Shown here: piece by piece, positions 50,101 through 58,369 of the stretch
How the letters are laid out: each line of letters begins with the position of its first letter
Position numbering within the stretch: position 1 is the stretch's first letter
Origin: Nectonema munidae
Taxonomy: Eukaryota > Nematomorpha > Nectonematoida > Nectonematidae
DNA: 64,000 bases
Direction of reading: 5' to 3'
NCBI GenBank assembly: GCA_030549495.1
Contig: JAUIRK010000993.1
Location: 1,099,501-1,163,500, forward strand
Made by a program: the position numbers and the translations under genes
Notes under the pieces: generated by a model
Told to the model about the DNA's origin: nothing
What the model saw: only the letters and a program-made list of their open reading frames with translations
The model's database searches: none

Positions 50101-53100
50101 ATGCTGCCTTCTGACTGCATCGTTGCTCAGCCCCAACTCAATATCATTCCACTTAATGAGTTAGAAAGGGGCAAGCTTTTGGGAGAAGGCGCTTTCAGCT
50201 CTGTGTATTTGGTGAGTAATTTTTGCATTGCAAATCGCTATTTATTCAATAAAATAAATGTTAATTTCATTAGAGACTGATCTTCAAGTAAATATTTTTT
50301 TAATTAAAAAGTTCCTTTCTTTTAATATAATACTTCATTTTAAGAAAGGGGACTATGGCCCAATGGCGCCCTTCCTTAAATACGCCTACCCTCACCTCTG
50401 GTCTCAGTTCGATTCACAGAAATGTGAATAGCAACCTGTATCCAACTGATGAGACCCAAAAATGTCTAAACAAGTCTTGGATTAGTTTGCCTTGTATGAT
50501 AACGTTATTCAAATTGCTACACTCACATCCATCCTAATATTTCTTATATATATATATATATTCCCACGATAACTTTATATTATATAAATTCATTTCTGCT
50601 TATAAATCCTAAACCTTTGATTGGGAATAACTAATTCTTGAACTTTTTAAAATTTTATTTTGTAAATAATAACGCTTAACTCTAGTTTAATATTTGTGCT
50701 TTTGATTTTGAACAAAGCTTTCAATACTTAATCATTTTTGATTAGTGTTTCGTATAATATTTAAAAAAATAATTTCTTTCAGAATAAAAGCTATTATTTT
50801 ATATATAATAAAATAATTTGACTTTAAGAAGTCTTTCATGATAGAAGGATAAACAGGTTATAATTTATATTTTAAGAGTGTTATCCAATACAATACGTGC
50901 CACAAGAGTCAGTAGATTTTCTTCAATGAAAATATCATAAGGGGTAGCAGAATTTGGATGAACAATATCCAGTGTCTTGGGTGTATAAATATTTAGTTGG
51001 GATTTTTCCTTGTTCGAAATAAAATTATTTGCATAATTTATCTAAAAATGGTAATTTATGATCGCTCTATTAGATTCATGCTTTGTATTGCACCTAAACT
51101 GGTAATTCCTCATTTTCTTCTTTGACTTGGATAAAATTTTTATTTTATTATAAAGAACAAAATTAATAGTCTAAACGGTCTCACTGTTCTTATTCAGTTC
51201 ATATTACAAAAGAAAAGGGTAAATCAATAAAAAAATATGTGAAAAAACAATGAAAAGTTGATTTCAAGTTTATTTCTTAATATGAATGGAAGCTATAAAT
51301 CTAAATTATATGTTTTTTTATGAAAAAGTTTTCTTACGTTTTGCATAGAATATTTCATTTTGATAATTCATCGCTCAACGTAATTTTTATCCACACGGAC
51401 AAATACTTAACTAAAATTCTTTTCTAATTTTATGAGTTAAGTGCATTTTTGCTAGATAAATGCAGTATGGCATTAAGTTTCAATAAATAACATGTGTTGA
51501 TTTCTTTTTAAGTCTAGTTGATTTATTTTTATATTGAATACGCAATATCCTCACATATTTAATAATGCTTTCTTTTCATGTTTACATTTAGGGTGTTTGG
51601 AATCAAAAAAAGTTGAATAAGCAGATTCCGGTTGCTATTAAAATTTTAAGAGGAGAAAATATCGCTGAACGAAGCAGAGAAATCATTGATGTATGCTTAC
51701 CATCATCTCTCATTCACACTTTAGAGATATACACTTTCATTTTTTAACTTAGGAAGCTACCATACTTTGCCGTTTAGATCATCCCAATTTACTCAAACTA
51801 CTTGCTATCAATGTAAGCAAAAAGGTTTTCATCATAACTGAGCTCATTCCTTTAGGTATGATTTAGGTTACAACTTTTATATCATTTTTATATCTTCTAA
51901 GAAGCTTTGTAAAATTGATCTACTTTTCGGTTCCATGATCTTCTTCCTTGGTCTTCTAATGATAAAAAGTTTGCGTTTATTGCTTTTGAATTGTTGATGT
52001 ACAGAATTTAATTCATTGTAATAACTCCTAAATCATTGTAATCTACACAACCCTTTCAAGATTGGCCTAAAATATTTAAAACGTAAAATTTTGTTCACGT
52101 TTTTCCTTGGCATACTACTATGCTTCAAAGATGTCCAGTAAAAACAAATAATAATAATTGGGACTTCCCGTTCGCTGTAAATAATAGTGTCATTTTTTCT
52201 TCGAAATTTTAATGTTCGCATTGCTTTCTTCATTAAGGTTCACTTCAACAGTTTGTCCGGTTATATTCCAAATTAATGTCATCAGATACCTTCTGGTTGT
52301 GGTCCTTGCAAATCTCTGAAGGAATGGAATACTTAGAATCTCAACACGTGATCCATAGAGACTTAGCAGCTAGAAATGTTTTAGGTAATATATTAATTAT
52401 TTTTCACACATTTTTTGCAATGTTCTTTTAATTCCCAACTTTAGTTCACACCTTAACTCAAGTCAAAATATCAGACTTTGGGTGCGCTAAATCATTAAAC
52501 AACGATGAAGACATATACAGTTCATCGGGTGGCAAGATGCCATTTAAATGGCTCGCTATTGAATGCTTTGAATCTCAAATATTTTCTACCGCCAGCGATG
52601 TATGGGCCTATGGTATGCTATTCATTTTATTTCCGTTTTATTCCTGAACATTTTTATTGTTTGAGTTGTGTGAAATTATAAACATAATAATATAATAAAT
52701 TTTACGGCTAATCTTCCCAGCACGCTGAGGTTTAGCCGGTTTTTACTACTATGGCATTTTAGACAAAATTAAACTAATCTCTCATTATTTTGCGTCTACA
52801 TTCATCTCTATTATTTTTGTCTCCTAATGTTAAATGTCTTTTGCTCATGTCTTTTTTGACTATTTCTATCGATGTCATCTTTGACCTGCCTTTACTCTTA
52901 CCTAAAGTTTGATTTTTATAAGCTTCTTTAATTAGATCACCCGAAGGTCTTCTATTTACATGCCCAAACCACCTTAACCTTTGTATTTTTAATACTTTAT
53001 TTATTTCATTTACTTGACATAAACTTCTTATCTTTTCATTTCTTATTTTAGCTTTTAAATTAAATTTACACATAATTCTTAGCATCTTCTTCTCTGTGGT

Positions 53101-54989
53101 GTTTAGTATATTTTTCTCAGATTCTTTTAAAGCCCAACTTTGGCATTTTTTCCAAGCTAGTTATATTCTATGTTCTACAGAGTTACTTACACTATTATAA
53201 AAATTAAAAAGTGAAATTATAAAGTAAAAAAATTTGTATTATTTTAAACACCCAAGTCTATCGCACGATTGTTTCTACCACACGATTTTTTTTACTTGAT
53301 ATAAGAATATGTATTTTGTCTTTCTATCAAAAAGTATTTTAAATGTTTTCAGTGAATATTTTTGTATAAACTTCACTTTTTACCTATTTTATTGTCTTAT
53401 GTTATTTTAGGCGTAAGTTTGAATCAGGCCATTTTCCAAAATGTTCACAAAATAACAATTGCTCTTTAAATAAACTAACTAACCAGTATTATGTCCATTG
53501 GTTTCAAGAACATTGTTTAAAGAACTCATAACATGTATAAAGTTTCAATCCTTTGGCAATCGTCTTTAGACTTATTTATAATCACGATAAATGACAATTA
53601 AATGTGAAAAGGATACAACAAATGCATTTTATTTAGCGATAATTTTTTTTATCGTTTCCGAGTTCTACTTACGTCTTCTATGTTCGCTTTCTAACAAAAT
53701 GATATTTTTTCTGCTTCCATGAAATAGAAGATACGTTGTCTAATATAAATGCTTGTAATGCATTAAGTTACACACAATATAAGGAATGGCTATTAATTTA
53801 TACATTTCAAATGAGTAGAGTTAATAAATAATATCAATATCTGTATATATAATTTGTATCTTTTCTTTTACTTTCAGGTATCACTTTATGGGAAATGTAT
53901 TCCCTAGGCCAAACTCCTTATGCAGCTTTGTCAGCGAAAGAAATGTTGCCCTTCCTTAAGTCGGGGAGTAGGCTGTTGCAGCCATCACTTGTGTCAGCAT
54001 CTGTATACGCCACACTTCTGCACTGCTGGTGCGAAGATCCACGCTCCAGACCTACATTTGAAAGCATAACTCATTTCTTTACTTTAATTGAAGGGCAAAT
54101 ACCATCTCATTTTTTTGCAAAACCAATTCAAAATATTCTTCTTGAATCTAAAGATTGTGAAGATGGAATCAGTCAAGAAAAATCTTCACGTAAATTATCT
54201 GTAAATCACTTTCGCTATTAATAATTTAATTATTTTCACATCACAGATTCACATTATTTTATGCGTGTCTCTATCAATTCTCACTACCGTACTTAGATAT
54301 TCTTTATGAAAATGCTTTCATTTTTGATAAAATTTCATTGAATACCTGAATCAAATATTATATATCTGTTGTTAATTTCAACTTTAGTTCTTACTCTAAC
54401 TGGGTAGCTCGGAAACAATACTCCGACCAATATTCCAGGAATCTAAATACTATAATAGATTCAACCTTTTTTTCCTTTTTTTAATAATTTATGTAATATA
54501 TACTTTAATTTTTGTTAAAATCGAATAAGGAATAGTATTTTGATAAAGGGTGGAAGGGTTGCCTGGGGCAAAAAAGATTGAGAAACACATGTTAAAAATA
54601 TAAATAAAAGAAAGTAATACTTAAAAAAGACTTCATCTGTTGCATAAATTTTACAGCTCGATTAAATTATTATGCTTGTTTAGAATCAATACTGCAACAC
54701 ACACTACCCAACTTCTTATAAAGATGCTTGTGGCTTTAATTCACATTTAAAAGATACACCCTCGACCTCATCGCAAGAATACATGCAGCCTTTGCGTACA
54801 ACCAATCAACTCGACGCCGAAACAAGGAGTAAAGGTGTGTCGGCTTCGGATATTTTTTCCACATTTGAAAATGAAGAATATCTCTACACACATAACCCAA
54901 ATGACAAAAGTTCAAAAGCTAAACGCAGGCCAATTGTTTTATCTTCATCTTCTTCAACCAAAGAAGAATTTCGTGAAACAATTGTTTAA
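39994..54989 (+). CDS. Egfr: ErbB/EGFR-family receptor tyrosine kinase, 12 exons, lacking only the 5' signal-peptide exon
   Basis: Exons 39994-41103, 41495-42089, 45380-45461, 47846-48097, 49266-49450, 50052-50211, 51592-51690, 51753-51855, 52238-52384, 52445-52612, 53878-54200 and 54684-54989 join at GT-AG introns in one unbroken frame (about 1175 residues, ending TAA). Order: L domain I, furin-like Cys-rich II with dimerisation-arm region, L domain III, Cys-rich IV, one transmembrane helix, a short juxtamembrane segment, the kinase and a tail of about 130 residues. Human EGFR has 1210 residues. It would bind EGF-like ligands at the cell surface, dimerise and signal through Ras/MAPK. Catalytic residues are present: Lys in PVAIK, HRDLAARN, DFG, KWLAIE. 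Oddities: the glycine loop reads GEGAFSSV (third Gly is Ser), DFG is followed by Cys rather than Leu, and the introns hold five or more transposons. Polyadenylation candidates are ATTAAA at 55081 and AATAAA at 55236. Confidence 0.95.
41104..41494 (+). other. ErbB intron with a TTAA element
   Basis: 391-bp intron. A third of it is the TTAA MITE at 41234-41368. Confidence 0.85.
41234..41368 (-). mobile_element. TTAA-bounded 135-bp MITE (subfamily 2, copy E)
   Basis: Ends TTAACTGGTTAACGACC and GATCGTTAACTGGTTAA. Palindrome AGTCAAGAATTGACT (41253-41267) lies 15 bp inside the left TTAA. Inverted, it aligns end to end with copy D (48735-48873), sharing AGATTTGTATTAAAAAGCAT. Confidence 0.88.
41495..42089 (+). 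CDS. Egfr: ErbB exon: rest of domain III and first part of domain IV
   Basis: 595 bp. The L-domain segment (NLENIYGRELF, SSNPNLCLNIRSWNHF) is followed by the furin-like modules CPKCHPECVPSLGCWAPSSS and CLKCHAQCSGGCFGPKSNQC. It ends in CHRNCHNS plus a split codon. The apparent ATG at 41410 is intronic; the acceptor TTTCAG at 41494 decides the start. Confidence 0.95.
42808..43546. mobile_element. hAT-type MITE in ErbB intron
   Basis: The left end TAGTGATTCCCAACCTTTTT and the inverted right end AAGGTTTCCCAACGGAGTCC match the familiar hAT terminus (CAGTGATTCCCAACC). Multiple GGACCC/TGGACCCC motifs sit inside both ends. No clear 8-bp target duplication; no coding sequence. Confidence 0.72.
44660..44816 (+). 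other. Unassigned exon-like open frame in an ErbB intron
   Basis: Between an acceptor (TTTGCTACTGTAG) and a donor (ATTAG|gtaaag), one frame is open and reads LWFSFNRHKKDFHSFPKDED, then RQLLAFTVSLVLSDQEILTA and VKFKIFDEEVIR. The FHSFPKDEDR part recalls THAP-finger proteins, often of transposon origin. It needs an incoming phase different from the ErbB exon upstream, so it is not a simple ErbB cassette exon. Confidence 0.35.
45380..45461 (+). CDS. Egfr: ErbB exon: 82-bp piece of domain IV
   Basis: Acceptor CTTTTTCAAG and donor TAC|gtactg. It encodes Q, then CTGPKDTLGSSGCKFCMFLE and EIKENEY, continuing a furin-like module and matching both neighbours' phases. The donor is weak. The missing half-module after it hints at a further exon between here and 47846. 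Confidence 0.82.
45462..47845 (+). other. ErbB intron with a Tc1 relic
   Basis: 2.4-kb intron. 46290-47214 is a Tc1-type element. An AG-repeat lies near 46000. The remaining part may hide a small domain IV exon. Confidence 0.7.
46290..47214 (-). pseudogene. Decayed Tc1-type transposon
   Basis: The right terminus, inverted, is CAGTGAGGTGGAAAAGTTTC followed by CGACCAC, next to TA at about 47213, as in Tc1-type ends. Minus-strand translation shows the helix-turn-helix SQRAIAKLFEFSTSN (about 46800) and the DDE block RLKVIFSDETKL (about 46460), with many stops and shifts. The left terminus is not clear. Confidence 0.7.
47846..48097 (+). CDS. Egfr: ErbB exon: domain IV furin-like modules
   Basis: 252 bp, phase 0 at both ends. 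ICRLCDPLCTGCTGAGIRNC, then CVKSCP, then CLPCSNECAGNCTGPKNDQC. The donor follows NNTY (TAT|gtattt). Confidence 0.93.
48098..49265 (+). other. ErbB intron with a TTAA element and a SINE tail
   Basis: 48320-48356 (TTGGATTGATTTGCCTTGTG then TGATTCAAATT) matches the end of the SINE at 50350-50535. 48735-48873 is a TTAA MITE. The rest is AT-rich. Confidence 0.7.
48735..48873 (+). mobile_element. TTAA-bounded 139-bp MITE (subfamily 2, copy D)
   Basis: Begins TTAACCCGCTAACGACC and ends GGTCGATAACTAGGTTAA. CCAGACGA and GCAAACGA motifs. Near-palindrome AGTCTACATATGTTGACT (48836-48853) lies 16 bp inside the right TTAA. Confidence 0.88.
49266..49450 (+). CDS. Egfr: ErbB exon: end of domain IV and transmembrane helix
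   Basis: Opens FYCLLQCPKH (end of the last module) and then NSSIVLLSVSLTFLLFFLL followed by the stop-transfer SKRRK. One hydrophobic span of about 22 residues. The last codon is split and completed at 50052. The flanking donor CGAAA|gtactt is unusual but required by phase. Confidence 0.88.
49451..50051 (+). other. ErbB intron
   Basis: 601 bp, AT-rich, ending in the acceptor TTAATTTTTAG. No embedded element recognised. Confidence 0.7.
50052..50211 (+). CDS. Egfr: ErbB exon: juxtamembrane segment and glycine loop
   Basis: Juxtamembrane of about 45 residues, shorter than EGFR's. It ends LERGKLLGEGAFSSVYL. The ATG at 50077 is internal, not a start. Donor TTG|gtgagt is strong. Confidence 0.95.
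50212..51591 (+). other. ErbB intron with a SINE
   Basis: Contains the tRNA-derived SINE at about 50350-50535 and a TA microsatellite near 50550. The rest is AT-rich. Confidence 0.8.
50350..50535 (+). mobile_element. tRNA-derived SINE
   Basis: Plus strand: A-box-like TGGCCCAATGG (from 50356) and B box GGTCTCAGTTCGATTC, then a body ending TTGGATTAGTTTGCCTTGTA. A fragment of the same tail lies at 48320-48356. Confidence 0.78.
51592..51690 (+). CDS. Egfr: ErbB exon: kinase beta-3 lysine
   Basis: 33 codons: GVWNQKKLNKQIPVAIKILR, with the ATP-anchoring Lys in VAIK, and ERSREIID leading into helix C. Confidence 0.95.
51753..51855 (+). CDS. Egfr: ErbB exon: kinase helix C to hinge
   Basis: EATILCRLDHPNLLKLLAIN holds the helix C Glu. 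KKVFIITELIPLG is the hinge; Thr is the gatekeeper, as in EGFR. Confidence 0.95.
52238..52384 (+). CDS. Egfr: ErbB exon: kinase catalytic loop
   Basis: GMEYLESQHVIHRDLAARNV, with the catalytic Asp and the tyrosine-kinase form AARN. Confidence 0.96.
52445..52612 (+). CDS. Egfr: ErbB exon: DFG and activation segment
   Basis: VKISDFGCAKSLNNDEDIYS keeps the activation-loop Tyr in the EGFR position. GGKMPFKWLAIECFES and SDVWAYG follow. Cys replaces the Leu after DFG (Leu858 in human EGFR). Confidence 0.95.
52613..53877 (+). other. ErbB intron with a truncated LINE
   Basis: 1.27-kb intron in the kinase domain, holding the LINE fragment at 52700-53200. Confidence 0.85.
52700..53200 (-). mobile_element. 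5'-truncated LINE, C-terminus of reverse transcriptase protein
   Basis: Minus strand: CQSWALKESEKNILNTTEKK, MLRIMCKFNLKAK, then IQRLRWFGHVNRRPSGDLIK and DECRRKIMRD with stop. RLRWFGHVxR is the usual end of RTE/L2-type LINE proteins. The 103-codon frame is intact; everything upstream is missing. Antisense to the host gene. Confidence 0.8.
53878..54200 (+). CDS. Egfr: ErbB exon: kinase C-lobe
   Basis: ITLWEMYSLGQTPYAALSAK through HCWCEDPRSRPTFESITHFF, then the start of the tail. The frame could run on to a stop at 54221. Donor TCT|gtaaat at 54201 is chosen because the next exon then continues in frame with tyrosine motifs. Both forms may exist. Confidence 0.88.
54684..54989 (+). CDS. Egfr: ErbB last exon: cytoplasmic tail
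   Basis: 102 codons with stop. Tyrosines sit in adaptor-type contexts: YCNT (Y-x-N, Grb2-like), EYMQP (Y-x-x-P, Crk/Nck-like) and EEYLYTHNP. Serine-rich end SSSSST. Acceptor TGCTTGTTTAG. Confidence 0.85.
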   Translation, partial: NQYCNTHYPTSYKDACGFNSHLKDTPSTSSQEYMQPLRTTNQLDAETRSKGVSASDIFSTFENEEYLYTHNPNDKSSKAKRRPIVLSSSSSTKEEFRETIV

Positions 54990-56354
54990 AACATGTTACT
55001 CCTTTTTTTATATTCCAAATTTTCTAGTCATTTTTAAATTAAAATTTTCAATTTTGTATTTCTCTTAACGTTTTATAACAATTAAAGATTCAAAACAGAT
55101 CCAGTGTAATTCTTTTTGAATCCCAATTCTTTCTCTCCGATTATTGTTAAGTTTATTACTTATATATACAAGAACTCATATAGTAAAAAACTTTGAAAAA
55201 TCATTAAAAAAAAGCTTACTAAAAATCATAGCGGAAATAAAATATATTCCGAAAGTATACATTTTTATTTTGTCAACAAAAACTTCATTAAAAATTTATT
55301 GCAATTTCTGTATTTTTTGAGTTCAATAAAATGTAAAAATTTAATCCAAAAAGTCAAGGATTCTTTATAAATGATGAGAGACTCGAAGTTATCAACAAAA
55401 AGCTTCAGATTTTATGGGCAACTTAGATGATTGTTTGTTTTTATTTTATTTATATAAGAAAAAAATATATCAAATGAGACTTGATGATTTTTTAGAAAAT
55501 TTACTTTTTGAATTTATTAATTTAAAACAAACTTTATATATATATATATATTTTTTTTAAAAGTTTCCATTTAAATACTTCAGCCATTATGGCCAATGTC
55601 AGTAATTTTCAGAATTTTCTACTGAATTTAAAAGAAAAATACAAGTTTGTGTTCCTTCTTGAGTTGTGATCTATCATTTTAGACTTCAACAGTATTTTTC
55701 TTTTATTTCAAGTATATTAGAATGAGCCGATTTATTTGCTCTCATTGATGATGAATTTTAGATAGATATTATTGCTTTCTAAAACACAAAGATGTAGATC
55801 ATTGGTGACTATAATAAACGGTTAGGGTTAGATTATGAAACTTAGCATATATCATTTTGTGTTTTGGAAAATTAACCAGAATGAAGAGAAACTTTTGGAG
55901 TTCTGCTCAGAGAGACGCTCGTCATTACTACCACAATATTTGGAGTGAAGGAATGTAGGAAAGTATCATGGGATTTTGAAATTGAATTAATAATAATGCA
56001 ATGTCGTAATGTAGCGTATCAATGCTTTAAAATAAAAATTATCTTATTAGCAGTAGTGGGTTCAAATTTTTTGTCAGCCCGTTCTGTTACAAAAAAAGTC
56101 AAATTTGTCAGCAAATAAACTGATCAATTTTGATTATTTCACAATAAAATTTTAAAATAATGGTTAAACAAGCATTATTATGATGATGTTGTGGGTGCTT
56201 ATTTTACAATATAGCCTGTACTATATTGACAAATAAATTAACAAAAGACTACTGACAGCGACTAGTTGGTTCGCTCAACTCAGAAAATTTAGTGAGACAG
56301 TTCTAACGAACTGGCTGAATCCCACTACTGCCTATTACCAAAACTTTTTGTTAA
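54990..56354. other. 3' flank of ErbB and intergenic DNA
   Basis: Polyadenylation-signal candidates at 55081 and 55236, then AT-rich DNA with a TA microsatellite near 55540. Nothing else recognised. Confidence 0.5.
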
Positions 56355-56686
56355 TTAACCCTATCAGTTACGGGACATTTTAGCCCCGCCCCGTTATCTA
56401 TCATTTTTTTCTAAAAAATCATTTGTCAAGTTTTTTCTTACAATCGTTATTTATAATAGTACAAATAGAGTATAAGAGAAGTAAGGTACCTGAAGGCACA
56501 TTGAAACGAGACAGCGTGATCATAATAAAAATGAAATCAAACTTCGTTTAATAAAATGTGTAATAGGCCTAGCTTGTATGTTGTCAATGTCAATATAACT
56601 CCTTTTAGGAGTTATAAAGTTTTAAGAAACAAGTATATAACTTGTCTACACGGAAGATATACCGTTTTACAATGAACTAGGGTTAA
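56355..56686. mobile_element. TTAA-bounded element or piggyBac end (copy K)
   Basis: TTAACCCTATCAGTTAC followed by the palindrome GGGACATTTTAGCCC (56372-56386), 13 bp inside TTAA as in copy L. AACTAGGGTTAA lies at the other side (TTAA 56683-56686). It may be a 332-bp MITE or the left end of the piggyBac element whose transposase lies at 57301. Confidence 0.65.
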
Positions 56687-56810
56687 GGTTTTCAAAACAT
56701 CTTTAGAATGAAGAAGAAGCTCCTGCCTTGTAATCAAAAATCTTTAAACGTTTATCTTATTAATAAAAATTTTAATCATAAATTCACTAAAAATTAATCT
56801 AAAAATTTTG

Positions 56811-56975
56811 GTAACCCTTTGAGACAGCCGAACCCAAAAAAATTAATTAAAAAAACATGAATATAATTTTAATGTTTTTTTGATGTAATTAAGAGAAATA
56901 TAAAGTCTTTTTGATATTTTACTTCATCTAACGGTGAAAAAGTTCATGGGTCATGAGTGACCCATTGTGTCTTAA
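56811..56975. mobile_element. TTAA-type MITE (copy J)
   Basis: Left end (mutated to GTAA) then CCCTTTGAGACAGCC, like copy G inverted (CCCTTTGAGGCATGG). It carries the perfect 8-bp-arm palindrome ATGGGTCATGAGTGACCCAT (56946-56965). CATTGTGTC then TTAA follows, again as in copy G. Confidence 0.6.
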
Positions 56976-57300
56976 CTCGAAACTAGAGAGTCTAAGTAAA
57001 AATTTTTCAATAATATAATTTCAACTTTATTTATTGTTCGAAATCATCTAGAAAAATTAAATTTGCAAAGTTTTTATCGGTTTATACTTTTAGTTCACAA
57101 TTGACGTCAACCTTACTAAGGGAAAGTAGTTGTCCTCAAGTTCCACAAAAGTTGACTTTAATGTGAATTACAAGTGTAATAAAAAAGAGAATAGAGCCGC
57201 GATGTTGCAAAATTAGGAAAAATATATTGACGTTATCTGCAAATGAGCCTTATTTTTTAATCTATATTATGTTCTCAACAACAAGCAAAACAATTCATTG

Positions 57301-58150
57301 TTAAAAATTAAAATAAAAAATGAATGATTTTATCGCAAATGAAAATTCATCAAACAATTTCGATTTTTTTTGCACACATAAATACTTGTTGCACGCTAAA
57401 CAAAAAGTAAACGTCTTGTTGTCTAGACCATTTTTGTTGCAGTAAAAACATCTTTTTCTGTTATCTGAAAATCTTGGTAGATGATTCTGGCGCTGAATTT
57501 CTAGTCCTCCTTGAAAACTTAATATATCATTTTTGTAAATTTTTGATGTAAAATCGTTTATCATTTTTCTCGACACTTTTTGTTTGAATTCAAACAAAGA
57601 TAGTTCTTTATCTTTTTCATTATTATGTATCATTTTATACATAATAAAAGAATTAGTTATGCAAGCTTCCAATAAGTCAAAAAACATTCTCCAATATAAC
57701 TTGTTACGTAACTTGTGATCATATTTATAATAACTTTTGAGTTGGTTAGATTTATCTACTCCACGCATAAATTCGTTATAGTCGAGCACCATGGTTAGTA
57801 TTGTTTGAATCATACCATTTCGATTTCCTCTTTTTCTCTTCGTTCTGAACTTTTGCTTATTAGGTTTAAAACAATTCGATACTATGATGACACATCTAGT
57901 ATCCATCCACTTGATTAAATTTATTTTTCTGTCTGTATTTTGTAAAGAATCAATTTCGCCTTTTTTAAACTATTTATCATCTTTCAAAGTATATGGAAAA
58001 TTTTTTCTATTAGGACGCATTATGCCAGTTGCAAAAATCCATTTTCATGTAAATGAGACATCAAAGAAATAGTAAAAAAATATTCAAAATAAACATGGCA
58101 CCCTGCACCTTTCAATTCAGTTGTTAATTTCATAACTACAGATTCCCCCA
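57301..58150 (-). pseudogene. piggyBac transposase, C-terminal half
   Basis: The intact minus-strand frame 57906-57301 (201 codons) carries CVIIVSNCFKPNKQK, the third acidic box YNEFMRGVDKSNQLKSYY, and a C-terminal cysteine-rich finger CFYCNKNG ... CLACNKYLC. Upstream, through two stops, the same frame reads FATGIMRPNRKNFPY. A neighbouring frame reads GESVVMKLTTELKGAGCHVY and EYFFTISLMSHLHENGF, where DNFFTS is usual, so the second Asp appears as Glu. Similarity stops near 58140; the N-terminal half and the right terminus are missing. It would act on TTAA sites, and TTAA elements of the same end type surround it. Confidence 0.88.
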
Positions 58151-58368
58151 ATCCCTACTCGGGAACTTCTGCTTTTCCACAATACGGAATGTTGGATCTC
58201 TTGGAAGTGAAGACAAAATACCAGCACGTCGCAAAGAAAGAATACAACAGAGAAAACAAGCAGAACTTAAACGTCAAAAGCGATCACAAGATGAATGGGA
58301 TAAGATTCAGAAAAATGTAGTTCTTTTAGATAACTCTTCTGATGACAGTTCAGAAAAATTCTCTTAAT
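58143..58368 (+). other. Unassigned 75-codon open frame
   Basis: Opens right where the piggyBac similarity ends. It reads NVGSLGSEDKIPARRKERIQ, then QRKQAELKRQKRSQDEWDKI, and stops after SSDDSSEKFS. Charged, coiled-coil-like, no family recognised. An acceptor-like CTACAG precedes it. It could be an exon end or a piece of another transposon. Confidence 0.35.
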
Positions 58369-58369
58369 T

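Noticed and set aside
57884-58072. 62-codon plus-strand frame
   Set aside because: It is antisense to the piggyBac protein remnant.
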